Source: Spirochaetia bacterium
Lineage (GTDB): Bacteria > Spirochaetota > Spirochaetia > DAHUYW01
Reading direction: 5' to 3'
Assembly (NCBI GenBank): GCA_030041455.1
Contig: JASHNV010000196.1
Coordinates: 1 to 33,882, forward strand
Length of the DNA stretch: 33,882 bases
Every line of letters begins with the position of its first letter. The first letter of the stretch is position 1. The position numbers were made by a program, and so were the translations under genes. Shown piece by piece: positions 1 to 7,451 of this stretch. The notes below the pieces were generated by a model, which worked only from the letters and a program-made list of their open reading frames with translations, did no database searches and was not told the DNA's origin.

Positions 1-1880
1 GTCGACCAGGGCTTCGAGTCCTCGAGGGGACCCATGAACATCTCGTACATCCGCATCGAGTCGGCGCCGAACTCGGCGACGATATCGTCGGGGTTGATGA
101 CGTTGCCGAGGGACTTCGACATCTTCACTCCGCCTTCCCCGAGGATCATGCCCTGGTTCACGAGGCGGGCGAAGGGCTCGTCGGTGTTCACGAGGCCGAG
201 ATCGAAGAGGACCTTGTGCCAGAAGCGCGCGTAGAGGAGGTGGAGCACGGCGTGCTCCGCCCCTCCGACGTAGAGGTCGACCGGCATCCAGTAGTCCACC
301 TTCGCCCGCGAGGCGAACTCGCGCTCGTTCCTGGGGTCGAGATAGCGCAGGAAATACCAGCACGAGCCCGCCCACTGCGGCATCGTGTTGGTCTCGCGCT
401 TCGCGGGTCCCCCGCAGCGCGGGCAGGTCGTGTCGACCCATTCCGGGATCCCGGCGAGCGGCGACTCGCCGGTCCCGCTCGGAGCGTAGCTCTCGACCTC
501 CGGGAGCTTCAGGGGAAGCTGATCGTAGGGGAGGGGGACGATGCCGTCGGTCGGGCAGTGGACGAGTGGGATGGGCTCTCCCCAGTAGCGCTGGCGCGAG
601 AAGACCCAGTCGCGGAGCTTATAGTTCACCGCCCGTCGCCCGATCCCCCTTCGCTCGAGCCAATCGGTGATCCGGGCCTTGGCGTCCGCCGTCGCGAGGC
701 CGTCGAACTCGCCTGAGTTCACGGCGAAGCCGTCGAGGACGAACGCGCCGTCGAGCGGGGCCGCCGGGCTTCCGAGCCGGTCGGGCGACACCACGCGCAC
801 GACCGGAAGGCCGAACGCGCGCGCGAACTCGAAGTCGCGCTCGTCGTGAGCGGGCACCGCCATGATCGCGCCCTTGCCGTAGGAAGCGAGCACGTAATCG
901 GAGATCCAGACGGGGATCTTGGCGCCGTTCACCGGGTTGACCGCGCGCGCGCCCGTGAACACCCCCGTCTTCTCCTTGGCGAGGTCGGTCCGCTCGAGAT
1001 CGGACTTCTTGTTCGCCCGCTCGACGTAGTCCCGGACCGCCCCGCGCTGCGCGGGGGTCGTGATCGCCTCGACGAGAGGGTGCTCGGGCGCGAGGACCAT
1101 GTAGGTCGCGCCGAACAGCGTGTCGGGCCGGGTCGTGTAGACCTCGATCGCCGCTTCCCCCTTCTCGAGGGCGAAGGTGACGTTCGCCCCTTCGCTTCGC
1201 CCGATCCAGTTGCGCTGCATCGCCTTGATCGCTTCCGGCCAATCGAGCTTCTCGACGTCGGCGAGGAGCCGCTCGGCGTACGCCGTGATTCTCAGGATCC
1301 ATTGGCGAATGTTGCGGCGCACGACCTCGGTTCCGCAGCGCTCGCAGCGGCCGTCCCTCACCTCCTCGTTCGACAGCCCGGTCTTGCACGACGGGCACCA
1401 GTTGATCGGCGTCTCGGCCTCGTAGGCGAGGCCGCGCTCGAAGAGCTTGAGGAAAAGCCATTGGGTCCACCGGTAGTAGGACGGCTCATGGGTGCACACC
1501 ATCCTGTCCCAGTCGTACGAGAAGCCGAGCGACTTGATCTGGGAGATGAACTTCTCGATGTTCGCCTCGGTCGACGCGCGCGGGTGCGTCCCGGTCTTGA
1601 TCGCGTAGTTCTCGGCGGGCAGTCCGAAGGAGTCGAAGCCCATCGGATGCAGCACCGCGTAGCCGTTCGCGCGGAGGAAGCGGCAGTAGATGTCCGTCGC
1701 CGTGTAGCCCTCGGGATGGCCGACGTGCAGGCCCTGCGAGGACGGATAGGGAAACATGTCGAGGACGTAGCGCCGCCGAGCCTTGGGCACCGAGGGGTCC
1801 TCCTCGACCCTGAAGGTCTTGTTCGTCTCCCAGAAGGCCTGCCATTTTCTCTCGATCGCGGCGAACGGGTATTTGGGCAT
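1..1880 (-). CDS. leuS: Leucyl-tRNA synthetase, N-terminal two thirds (runs off the window)
   Basis: Cytoplasmic class I synthetase that charges tRNA-Leu. Reading the minus strand from 1880 gives a protein starting [14 protein letters not shown]. The class I motif appears as HVGHPEGY near residue 52. A cysteine-rich zinc module (WCPSC ... CERCG) lies near residues 157-190. The editing region follows, and the catalytic loop KMSKS is near residue 586 (about base 125). Roughly 626 residues are visible of the usual 800-880, so the anticodon-binding C-terminus lies beyond base 1. An ATG nine bases upstream (1889) is in frame, but it sits inside the predicted -10 box. I therefore prefer 1880, which makes the mRNA leaderless. 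It is divergent from the aminopeptidase gene at 1964. Confidence 0.97.
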   Translation of the reverse strand, partial: MPKYPFAAIERKWQAFWETNKTFRVEEDPSVPKARRRYVLDMFPYPSSQGLHVGHPEGYTATDIYCRFLRANGYAVLHPMGFDSFGLPAENYAIKTGTHPRASTEANIEKFISQIKSLGFSYDWDRMVCTHEPSYYRWTQWLFLKLFERGLAYEAETPINWCPSCKTGLSNEEVRDGRCERCGTEVVRRNIRQWILRITAYAERLLADVEKLDWPEAIKAMQRNWIGRSEGANVTFALEKGEAAIEVYTTRPDTLFGATYMVLAPEHPLVEAITTPAQRGAVRDYVERANKKSDLERTDLAKEKTGVFTGARAVNPVNGAKIPVWISDYVLASYGKGAIMAVPAHDERDFEFARAFGLPVVRVVSPDRLGSPAAPLDGAFVLDGFAVNSGEFDGLATADAKARITDWLERRGIGRRAVNYKLRDWVFSRQRYWGEPIPLVHCPTDGIVPLPYDQLPLKLPEVESYAPSGTGESPLAGIPEWVDTTCPRCGGPAKRETNTMPQWAGSCWYFLRYLDPRNEREFASRAKVDYWMPVDLYVGGAEHAVLHLLYARFWHKVLFDLGLVNTDEPFARLVNQGMILGEGGVKMSKSLGNVINPDDIVAEFGADSMRMYEMFMGPLEDSKPWS

Positions 1881-1887
1881 GTCCGAC

Positions 1888-1916
1888 ATGATACTGAAGC
1901 CCCGGAGCATCGTCAA
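1888..1916 (-). promoter_or_regulatory. leuS promoter, apparently leaderless
   Basis: On the minus strand TTGACG (1916-1911), a 17-base spacer and TATCAT (1893-1888) form a near-consensus sigma70 promoter. Seven bases then lead to the ATG at 1880, so transcription should start at or next to the initiation codon. No ribosome-binding site could fit. Confidence 0.75.
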
Positions 1917-1926
1917 CGTCGCTCAC

Positions 1927-1956
1927 TTTACACGACCCTCCCGAGAGGCATACGCT
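1927..1956 (+). promoter_or_regulatory. Probable promoter of the aminopeptidase gene
   Basis: TTTACA at 1927-1932 is followed after 18 bases by TACGCT (1951-1956) and then seven bases before the ATG at 1964. The -10 matches only the TANNNT pattern, so this is weaker than the divergent leuS promoter. The spacing again suggests a leaderless or nearly leaderless mRNA. Confidence 0.45.
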
Positions 1957-1963
1957 CACCGCC

Positions 1964-3103
1964 ATGGGCGTCGAGAAGGGTTCGCGGGGAAGGTGGGGCC
2001 AGGCCGACGCGGGGCTGAAGAGGGCCGCCGACGTCGCGATCGCCGAGGTGCTCCGGGTCAAGGAGGGCGAGCGGGTCCTCATCGTCACGAACCCCGCTCC
2101 CGACGTTCACGCCGTCTCCCTCGCGCTCTACGACGCGGCGCTCGACGCGCTCGCGCGGCCGGTCCTGGTCGTGCAGCCCGAGCGAAGCCAGCTCGATTTC
2201 GCCGACGAGTCGGTCGTCGCGGCCATCGCCTCGCAGCCCGACGTCTTCATCTCGATGAGCCAAGAGAAGCTCGGAAAGGACCGCAGGGCGGTCGCCGATC
2301 CGATCGTCGACGCCCAAGGCGCGAGCTACGACAGCGTCTTTCACTACCTCCTGCACGGGAAGAAGGCGCTCCGCGCCTTCTGGTCGCCCCACGTCACGCG
2401 CGAGATGTTCGAGCGGACGGTCCCGATCGACTACGCGACGCTCCAGCGCGAGTGCGCGCGCCTTTCGCGGATCCTCGACGACGCGATCGGGATCGACATC
2501 TCCGCGAAGGGGGGCACGCGTCTCACCGTCGCCCTTCGCGGGCGAAGGGCGATGTCCGACGACGGTTCCTTTTCCGCTCCCGGCGCCGGCGGCAACCTTC
2601 CGGCGGGCGAGGTCTTCATCTCCCCGGAGATCGGGGCCTCAAGCGGGGTCATCGTCTACGACGCGAGCATGACCGTCCACGACGGGGATATCGTCGTGAG
2701 CGAGCCAATCAGCGTCGACGTTCGGGGGGGCTTCGTCGCCGAGATCCGGGGAGGCGTCGAGGCCGAGCGCCTGCGCGAGACGATCGCGCTCGGCGAGGAG
2801 CGAGCGCGCGAGTTGGAGCGGGAGGGCTTGCTTCCCGGCGGCCTCGGGGAGATCTACCGCCGCAACGCCCGCAATCTCGGAGAGCTCGGCATCGGCCTCA
2901 ATCCGCGCGCCGGCATCACCGGCAACATGCTCGAGGACGAAAAGGCGCGGGGGACCTGCCACGTCGCGATCGGGAGCAACTACGACAACGACGCGCCGGC
3001 GCTCATCCACCTCGACGGGCTCATACGATCCCCGACCATCACCGTCTTCATGGAGGGCGGCCGCCGCGTCGCGATCATGAAAGACGGAGCCCTCGCGCTG
3101 TAG
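1964..3103 (+). CDS. Metal-dependent aminopeptidase (M29 / aminopeptidase T-like)
   Basis: A 379-residue cytoplasmic protein resembling the M29 aminopeptidase T family and its relatives, which use a metal pair to remove N-terminal residues from peptides. Family landmarks are visible in the second half: GGNLPAGEVF with Glu216, NMLEDEK with Glu324/Glu326, CHVAIG with His333, and IHLDG with His349 and Asp351. In M29 enzymes these positions are the catalytic Glu and metal ligands. The related fold is also used by dihydroxypyridine dioxygenase-like proteins, so the substrate is not fixed by sequence alone. Length fits the family. The gene is monocistronic and converges on the CNNM gene, 11 bases away, with no room for a conventional terminator. 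Confidence 0.8.
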   Translation: MGVEKGSRGRWGQADAGLKRAADVAIAEVLRVKEGERVLIVTNPAPDVHAVSLALYDAALDALARPVLVVQPERSQLDFADESVVAAIASQPDVFISMSQEKLGKDRRAVADPIVDAQGASYDSVFHYLLHGKKALRAFWSPHVTREMFERTVPIDYATLQRECARLSRILDDAIGIDISAKGGTRLTVALRGRRAMSDDGSFSAPGAGGNLPAGEVFISPEIGASSGVIVYDASMTVHDGDIVVSEPISVDVRGGFVAEIRGGVEAERLRETIALGEERARELEREGLLPGGLGEIYRRNARNLGELGIGLNPRAGITGNMLEDEKARGTCHVAIGSNYDNDAPALIHLDGLIRSPTITVFMEGGRRVAIMKDGALAL

Positions 3104-3114
3104 CCGGACGCTCT

Positions 3115-4377
3115 TTAGCGCTCGCCGGGAACGGCTTCGACCTCCCGAGGGATGCAGCGCACCGAGACGACCCGGTTGCTCGCGATTTTCTCGATCACGA
3201 AGAGCGCGCCCGGCACGGAGACCGTCTCCCGCTCGACCGGGAAGCGGTCGAGCAGCTCGGCAAGGTAGCCCGCGATGGTCTGGACGCGCTTTCGCTGCGG
3301 AAGACTCAGCCCGATAAAGTCGTTGACCTGGTAAATCGGCGTATCGCCCATGACGAGGAACGCGCCGTCCCCGTCGGGGCGGATCTTTTCCGGGGTGGCC
3401 TCCGCGTGCTCCTCCCGGAGCTCCCCGAGCACCTCCTCGGTGATGTCCTGCGCGGTGACGATGCCGGCGAGGCCCCCGTACTCATCGAGCACGATCGCCA
3501 TATGCGTCTTCTCGCGCTTGAAGTCGGCGTAGAGCTCGTCGATCTTCCTCGTGGTGGGAATGAAGAGCGGCTTCACCATGATCTCCTCGAGCCGGCTCGA
3601 CGCCCTTCCGGCCGCGAGAGACGCCACCACGTCGCGCAGGTGAACGATACCCTCGATCTTCTCCGGGTGCTCGTCGTAGACCGGCACCCGCGAGAAGCCG
3701 TGCGAGCCGATTTCGCCGACGGCGTCGGAGATCCGCGATCGCATCTCGATGCTGAAGACCTTCGTCCGGTGGGTCATGATCGCCTGGACCGCCACGTCGT
3801 TGAACCGGAAGATGCTCTTCACCATCCTCGTCTCGCGGCTCGCGACGATGCCGAGGTTCTCCGCGAGGTTCACCATGTGGAGCAGCCCCTCGAGGGTGAG
3901 GCCCCGTCGCTTCCGTTCGCCGATCAGCCTCGACAGGAGCGAGCTCATCGCGCTCACCACCCAGATGACCGGGCGGAACAGCCAGGAAAGGAACGTGATC
4001 ACCCGAACCGTGTGGAGGCAGACCGACTCGTTGAAGCCGATCGCGAAACGCTTCGGCGTCACCTCGGCGAAAATGAGGATGATGACGGTGAGAGCGCCGG
4101 TCGTGTAGCCGATCGAGCGGCTGCCGAAGTAGCGGATGGTGAGCTCCGTCGCGATGGCGGAGGCCGAGATGTTCGCGAGGCTGTTTCCGATGAGCACCGT
4201 GCCGAGGAGGAGCTCGGAGCGCCGCATGATGCGAGAGATCATCCTGCCGCGGGAGCCCTTTTCCGAGGAGAGCCGCTCGATCTGCATGGATGACAGGGAA
4301 GTAAAGGCCGTCTCCGCGCCGGAAAAGAACGCGGAGAGCGCGACGAGCACGACTAGGAGGAGCGCGCCGTACATCAT
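3115..4377 (-). CDS. CNNM/CBS-domain membrane protein (CorC/HlyC, hemolysin-like family)
   Basis: A 420-residue inner-membrane protein. The N-terminus has the DUF21/CNNM transmembrane domain (first helix MMYGALLLVVLVALSAFF, then SGAETAF, a family hallmark). About residue 190 onward holds paired CBS domains, including IMTHRTKVFSI and MVKPLFIPTTRKIDEL followed by HMAIVLDEYGGLAGIVTAQD. The C-terminus is the CorC/HlyC domain (YQVNDFIGLSLP ... AGYLAELLDRFP). Members are linked to magnesium or cobalt efflux and tolerance; the 'hemolysin' name is historical. I chose the ATG at 4377 because longer starts would add an arginine-rich stretch before the first membrane helix. A good promoter lies about 65 bases upstream. 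Confidence 0.9.
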   Translation of the reverse strand: MMYGALLLVVLVALSAFFSGAETAFTSLSSMQIERLSSEKGSRGRMISRIMRRSELLLGTVLIGNSLANISASAIATELTIRYFGSRSIGYTTGALTVIILIFAEVTPKRFAIGFNESVCLHTVRVITFLSWLFRPVIWVVSAMSSLLSRLIGERKRRGLTLEGLLHMVNLAENLGIVASRETRMVKSIFRFNDVAVQAIMTHRTKVFSIEMRSRISDAVGEIGSHGFSRVPVYDEHPEKIEGIVHLRDVVASLAAGRASSRLEEIMVKPLFIPTTRKIDELYADFKREKTHMAIVLDEYGGLAGIVTAQDITEEVLGELREEHAEATPEKIRPDGDGAFLVMGDTPIYQVNDFIGLSLPQRKRVQTIAGYLAELLDRFPVERETVSVPGALFVIEKIASNRVVSVRCIPREVEAVPGER

Positions 4378-4448
4378 GGTCACACACTCTCGGCGCGGCG
4401 CGGCTCGAATGTACGGGAACCTTCCTCGTCCATATCGATGCTGAGGCA

Positions 4449-4477
4449 AGTATACAGGATCGCGGGGCCGCGCGCAA
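4449..4477 (-). promoter_or_regulatory. Promoter of the CNNM gene
   Basis: On the minus strand TTGCGC (4477-4472), a 17-base spacer and TATACT (4454-4449). It leaves a 5' leader of about 65 bases before the ATG at 4377. No clear ribosome site stands directly before the start. Confidence 0.6.
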
Positions 4478-4501
4478 TCGTTTCGCGGCGCGAGATTTTG
4501 C

Positions 4502-4532
4502 TTGACAGCCGCGGGAGCATCGACGCTATGAT
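4502..4532 (+). promoter_or_regulatory. Promoter of the DUF998 gene
   Basis: Consensus TTGACA at 4502-4507 and TATGAT at 4527-4532 with a long 19-base spacer (shorter if the -10 is read as GCTATG). The transcript would carry the GGGAGG ribosome site at 4563-4568 ahead of the ATG at 4575. It is divergent from the CNNM promoter. Confidence 0.55.
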
Positions 4533-4574
4533 TGAGATCGACGGAGCGGCTCCAATGACCGCGGGAGGTATCGG

Positions 4575-5186
4575 ATGAGCTGGGAGACCGTAGCGGCCTA
4601 CATCGGGGTGATAGGGATCCTCGTCTATCCGGTGGCGGCGATCGCGCTGCACGCCGTCGCCCCCGGCACGAACCCGCTTCGAAGCTCCTTAAGCGACTAT
4701 GCCTCGGGCCGAGGCGGCTTCCTCATGACCGTCGGTCTCCTCGCCCTGGGCTTGGGCGCCGGGGTGCTCGACGCCGCGCTCGCCGCCGGCCTCGGAGCGG
4801 GAAAGCGGGTCGCCGTCGGGATCGTCTTCATCGCGCTTTTCGCGCTCGGGAGGATCGGCGCCGCGATCTTTCCGGGCGACCTCGCCGACGGGCCGCGGAG
4901 CGCGCGCGGGGGCGCCCACGGCGCGCTCAACGTGGTCGCCTTCACCGCGATCGCCATCGCGACCATCGCGATCACGCCGGTCTTCAATCGGGTGCAGCGC
5001 TGGAAGGGGATCGCGCCCGGGATGGGCTGGCTCGAGCTCGCCGTCGTCGTCTTCGCCTTCCTGCTCCTCGTGACGCTCATTCGGCCTCTCCGCGCGGCGT
5101 TCGGGCTCGTCGAGCGGCTCTTCGCCGTCTCGGTGATCGCCTGGCTCGTCGTCACGGGGCTCCACTTCGCGCAGCTTCCGCGCTAG
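4575..5186 (+). CDS. DUF998-family integral membrane protein
   Basis: A 203-residue protein that is almost entirely membrane. Six hydrophobic segments are apparent: about residues 8-29, 50-72, 78-100, 117-137, 150-170 and 180-198. The first loop (NPLRSSLSDYASGRGGFLM) and the arrangement match the DUF998 family, which has no assigned biochemical role. A clear GGGAGG lies seven bases before the ATG, and a promoter lies upstream. The gene is transcribed alone. Its TAG stop shares a CTAG palindrome with the stop of the aminotransferase gene on the opposite strand. Family assignment is fairly firm; function is unknown. Confidence 0.8.
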   Translation: MSWETVAAYIGVIGILVYPVAAIALHAVAPGTNPLRSSLSDYASGRGGFLMTVGLLALGLGAGVLDAALAAGLGAGKRVAVGIVFIALFALGRIGAAIFPGDLADGPRSARGGAHGALNVVAFTAIAIATIAITPVFNRVQRWKGIAPGMGWLELAVVVFAFLLLVTLIRPLRAAFGLVERLFAVSVIAWLVVTGLHFAQLPR

Positions 5187-6484
5187 GCGGACGCGAGGTA
5201 GCGCTCGATCGATTCCCGGATGGCGCGGTGGATCCACGCGCGCTTCGCGTCGTCGGTCTCAAGGAGCGTGAGCCTGAATCCCGGGAGCGCGCAGCCGAAG
5301 CCGGTCAGGGGCACCACGCAAATGCCCGTCGCCGCGAGCAGCCAGGAGACGAAGCGCTTGTCGGGCGGGACCCCTCGAGTCCGCTCGTCGATGAAGGCCG
5401 CGAGCTCGGCCGACTCCACGGGCAGCCGCTGGCGGTCGTTGAGCGCTCCCTCCTCGAACACCACGGTGAAGTACAGGGCGCCCTTCGGCCGGCATACCCT
5501 CACCCCGCCGAGCGGGGCGAAGGACTCGTAAACTTCGTTCGCTCGGGCCTCGAACAGGCGCCGGCGCCGCTCGAGATGCGGAGCGTAGCGCGGGTCGGAC
5601 ATCACCTCGGGTATCACGAGCTGCGGCAGGCTGGTCGAGCAGACCTCCGTCCGTTTCGCCTCGACGATGCTCCGGATAAAGGCCTTGAAGTTCGCGTCCC
5701 GGTCTTGGTTGAAGACCTCCATCCAGCCGCAGCGGGCGCCCGGCCACGGGAACTCCTTCGAGATCGAGCGCAGGCTGATCGCGGGAAGATCGCCTACGAC
5801 CTCGCCAAGCCTGGCGGTCTCGGCGCCGTTGTACACGATGTTCGCGTAGGTTTCGTCGCAGAGCAGAAAGATATCGTTCCGGCGGGCGATCTTCACGAGC
5901 TCCTCGAGCGTGCTTCGCGGATACACCGCCCCCGTCGGGTTGTCGGGGTTGATCAACACGAGGCCGGCGATGGAGTCGTTGTACCGGACCTTGAGCTCCA
6001 CGTCGTCGAGATCGGGGAGCCAATTGTTCCCGGGATCGAGCCGAAAGGAAAGGTGCTCGTAGCCGGAGTGCGACGCCTCCGCCGACGGGAGGGACGAGTA
6101 CGCCGGGGAGGGGAGGAGCACTCGAGCCTCGCGGCGCAGGGAACCGAAGATCTTCGCGACCGCGTCGCCGAGTCCGTTGAAGAAGACGACGTCCTCGCGC
6201 GTGATGCGGCTTCCTCCGAGGCCGTTCGTCTTGTCCGCGAGGAACTCGCGCGTTTCGGCGACGCCCTGCGAGTCGACGTAGCCGTAGCTCGAGTCGAGGA
6301 GCGCGCGCTCCGAGACGATGCCCTTGATCCAGTCGGGAAGGGTCTCGCCCTTCTCGATGGGGTCGCCGATGTTCTCCCACGTGAGCGGGACCTTGAATCG
6401 GGCGAGCTCCCGAGCGAACTGCACGATCTGCCTGATCTCGTACCTGATCTGATCGGCCCCGGCGTGGACGAGGTTTCTCCTCAT
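5183..6484 (-). CDS. PLP-dependent class I/II aminotransferase
   Basis: A 433-residue fold-type I aminotransferase. Visible active-site elements are NPDNPTG (Asn182), LLCDETYANI (Asp210, which pairs with the PLP ring nitrogen), SISKEFPWPGARCGW (Lys243, the Schiff-base lysine, then Arg251), and a substrate-carboxylate arginine expected near the C-terminus in GCALPGFRLTLLE. The N-terminus (YEIRQIVQFARE, then WENIGDPIEKGE) fits the alanine/aspartate aminotransferase group, but the amino acid cannot be read from sequence. The ATG at 6484 follows a GGAGG. An alanine-rich leader peptide and terminator hairpin directly upstream hint that the product or substrate relates to alanine. The 3' end overlaps the DUF998 stop by four bases. 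Confidence 0.88.
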   Translation of the reverse strand: MRRNLVHAGADQIRYEIRQIVQFARELARFKVPLTWENIGDPIEKGETLPDWIKGIVSERALLDSSYGYVDSQGVAETREFLADKTNGLGGSRITREDVVFFNGLGDAVAKIFGSLRREARVLLPSPAYSSLPSAEASHSGYEHLSFRLDPGNNWLPDLDDVELKVRYNDSIAGLVLINPDNPTGAVYPRSTLEELVKIARRNDIFLLCDETYANIVYNGAETARLGEVVGDLPAISLRSISKEFPWPGARCGWMEVFNQDRDANFKAFIRSIVEAKRTEVCSTSLPQLVIPEVMSDPRYAPHLERRRRLFEARANEVYESFAPLGGVRVCRPKGALYFTVVFEEGALNDRQRLPVESAELAAFIDERTRGVPPDKRFVSWLLAATGICVVPLTGFGCALPGFRLTLLETDDAKRAWIHRAIRESIERYLASA

Positions 6485-6542
6485 GATGCCTCCGCGAGCC
6501 GCGGGTCCCGGAAGCCGCGCCTGCCGTTGTCCGTTGAACGAC

Positions 6543-6578
6543 AAAAAAGCCGCGGTCTCCCTGGGAGGGCCGCGGCTT
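6543..6578 (-). terminator. Intrinsic terminator acting as a candidate attenuator
   Basis: On the minus strand the arms AAGCCGCGG / CCGCGGCTT (6578-6570 and 6555-6547) form a 9-bp stem, with further pairing possible inside the 14-base loop. A run of six T (6548-6543, the first two inside the stem) follows directly. It stands between a short leader ORF and the aminotransferase start, with no other upstream gene to terminate, so it is best read as an attenuator rather than an end-of-gene terminator. Confidence 0.75.
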
Positions 6579-6613
6579 CTCTGTAACTCGCAGAAGCGAA
6601 CGCGAACTCCCCG

Positions 6614-6673
6614 TTAAGGAGCTGCGGCCGCCGCGGCGAGAAGAATGGATGTGTCGCATACGCGAACAATCAT
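6614..6673 (-). CDS. Candidate alanine-rich leader peptide of an attenuator
   Basis: A 19-residue ORF reads MIVRVCDTSILLAAAAAAP then TAA, with six consecutive alanine codons using four different synonyms. Its ATG lies six bases after the -10 of a strong promoter, so the transcript should be leaderless. The stop is 36 bases before the 5' arm of the terminator at 6578-6543. Runs of the regulated amino acid just before the hairpin are the hallmark of ribosome-mediated attenuators. RNA segments that could pair alternatively are GCTTCT (6597-6592) with AGAAGC (6580-6575, overlapping the terminator arm), and CTCGC (6640-6636, at the first Ala codon) with GCGAG (6591-6587). Alanine control is an inference. 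Confidence 0.6.
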   Translation of the reverse strand: MIVRVCDTSILLAAAAAAP

Positions 6674-6679
6674 GAGCGA

Positions 6680-6708
6680 AGAATACCCATGGCATCCCCT
6701 TCGGTCAA
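6680..6708 (-). promoter_or_regulatory. Promoter of the leader peptide and aminotransferase
   Basis: On the minus strand TTGACC (6708-6703), exactly 17 bases, then TATTCT (6685-6680). Six bases later is the ATG of the leader peptide at 6673. The boxes and spacing are the same as those of the chemotaxis-receptor promoter at 15693-15721. Confidence 0.75.
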
Positions 6709-7451
6709 GGGGGCGGAATGCGTCGTCGCACGGTGTGCCGCGAGCGTGTTCATCGCCGCGGGAGAGACCGCGAGGGCCGTGGAAGCCAGTCGTCGAAAGG
6801 CGAGGGACCTCCGCTCAGGCGGAAGCTCCGGGCGACCTATCGCATGCGGCGCCCGGGAGGCTCTCGTCTCCCGGGGCGGGGTTTCTCTTCTCGGGAACTA
6901 GGAGCTCTCCCTGCCTGTCGGAAGGCGTCCACGGGCTCGGGAAGGCGCGAGAGACGGCGAAGGATGCTCGACGGGAAGCGCCCGGTCGCATGCTCAAGGC
7001 TTCTCGGTGCTCGCGAGTCCTACGGAAGGACGGGTCCGAGGAGGGCGAGCACGGAGTCGATGGCCGGAGGCCTCCCAAACGCCCGAGGCTCGCCGTCGCG
7101 GACGCTCGCTCATGAGCTTTCGTCTCCCGCGCGCGAAAGAGAAGGAAACTCGCTTGAAGAAGCACGTGCTATTCCGTCGCATACGCCATCGAGAGATCGC
7201 GATCTCGCCGCGACATCTCGCCTTCGATCAGGCGAGGCGTCCCGGGACAGGCGCTTGGCGCGGCGCGAACGAGGACCGGCCGCCTTTTTCCGCCTTCATC
7301 CCGGATTGAGGCGTCCGACCGCCCGACGGAAGGGCTGCTGTCCCGCTTCCGCCCGAGCGGGCGTCTCACGCGTTCCGTTGTCGATTGCCAGGGCCGTGTC
7401 TGCGCGCCGGCTCGCAGGCGCGCTGTTTCGTGTCCGGCCCGCGCGCTTCGG
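6709..7451. other. Gene-free, GC-rich stretch with several palindromes
   Basis: I see no credible gene in about 740 bases. The open frames here are arginine/serine/proline-rich, lack recognisable motifs and lack ribosome sites. Structural marks are CCCGGGAG/CTCCCGGG (6852-6859 with 6868-6875), the perfect palindrome AGCACGTGCT (7161-7170), the 14-base palindrome GAGATCGCGATCTC (7193-7206), and CTCGCC/GGCGAG flanking an 8-base loop just after it. None has a T-tract that would make it an obvious terminator. It may hold decayed sequence or an unrecognised RNA. Confidence 0.4.

Noticed and set aside
1783-4293. An 836-codon plus-strand frame over the aminopeptidase and CNNM genes
   Set aside because: It is out of frame with the aminopeptidase and antisense to the CNNM gene, both of which have clear motifs. 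It is a shadow of GC-rich coding DNA.
4136-4444. Methionine-rich plus-strand frame opposite the CNNM gene
   Set aside because: It is antisense to the membrane helices of a well-supported gene.
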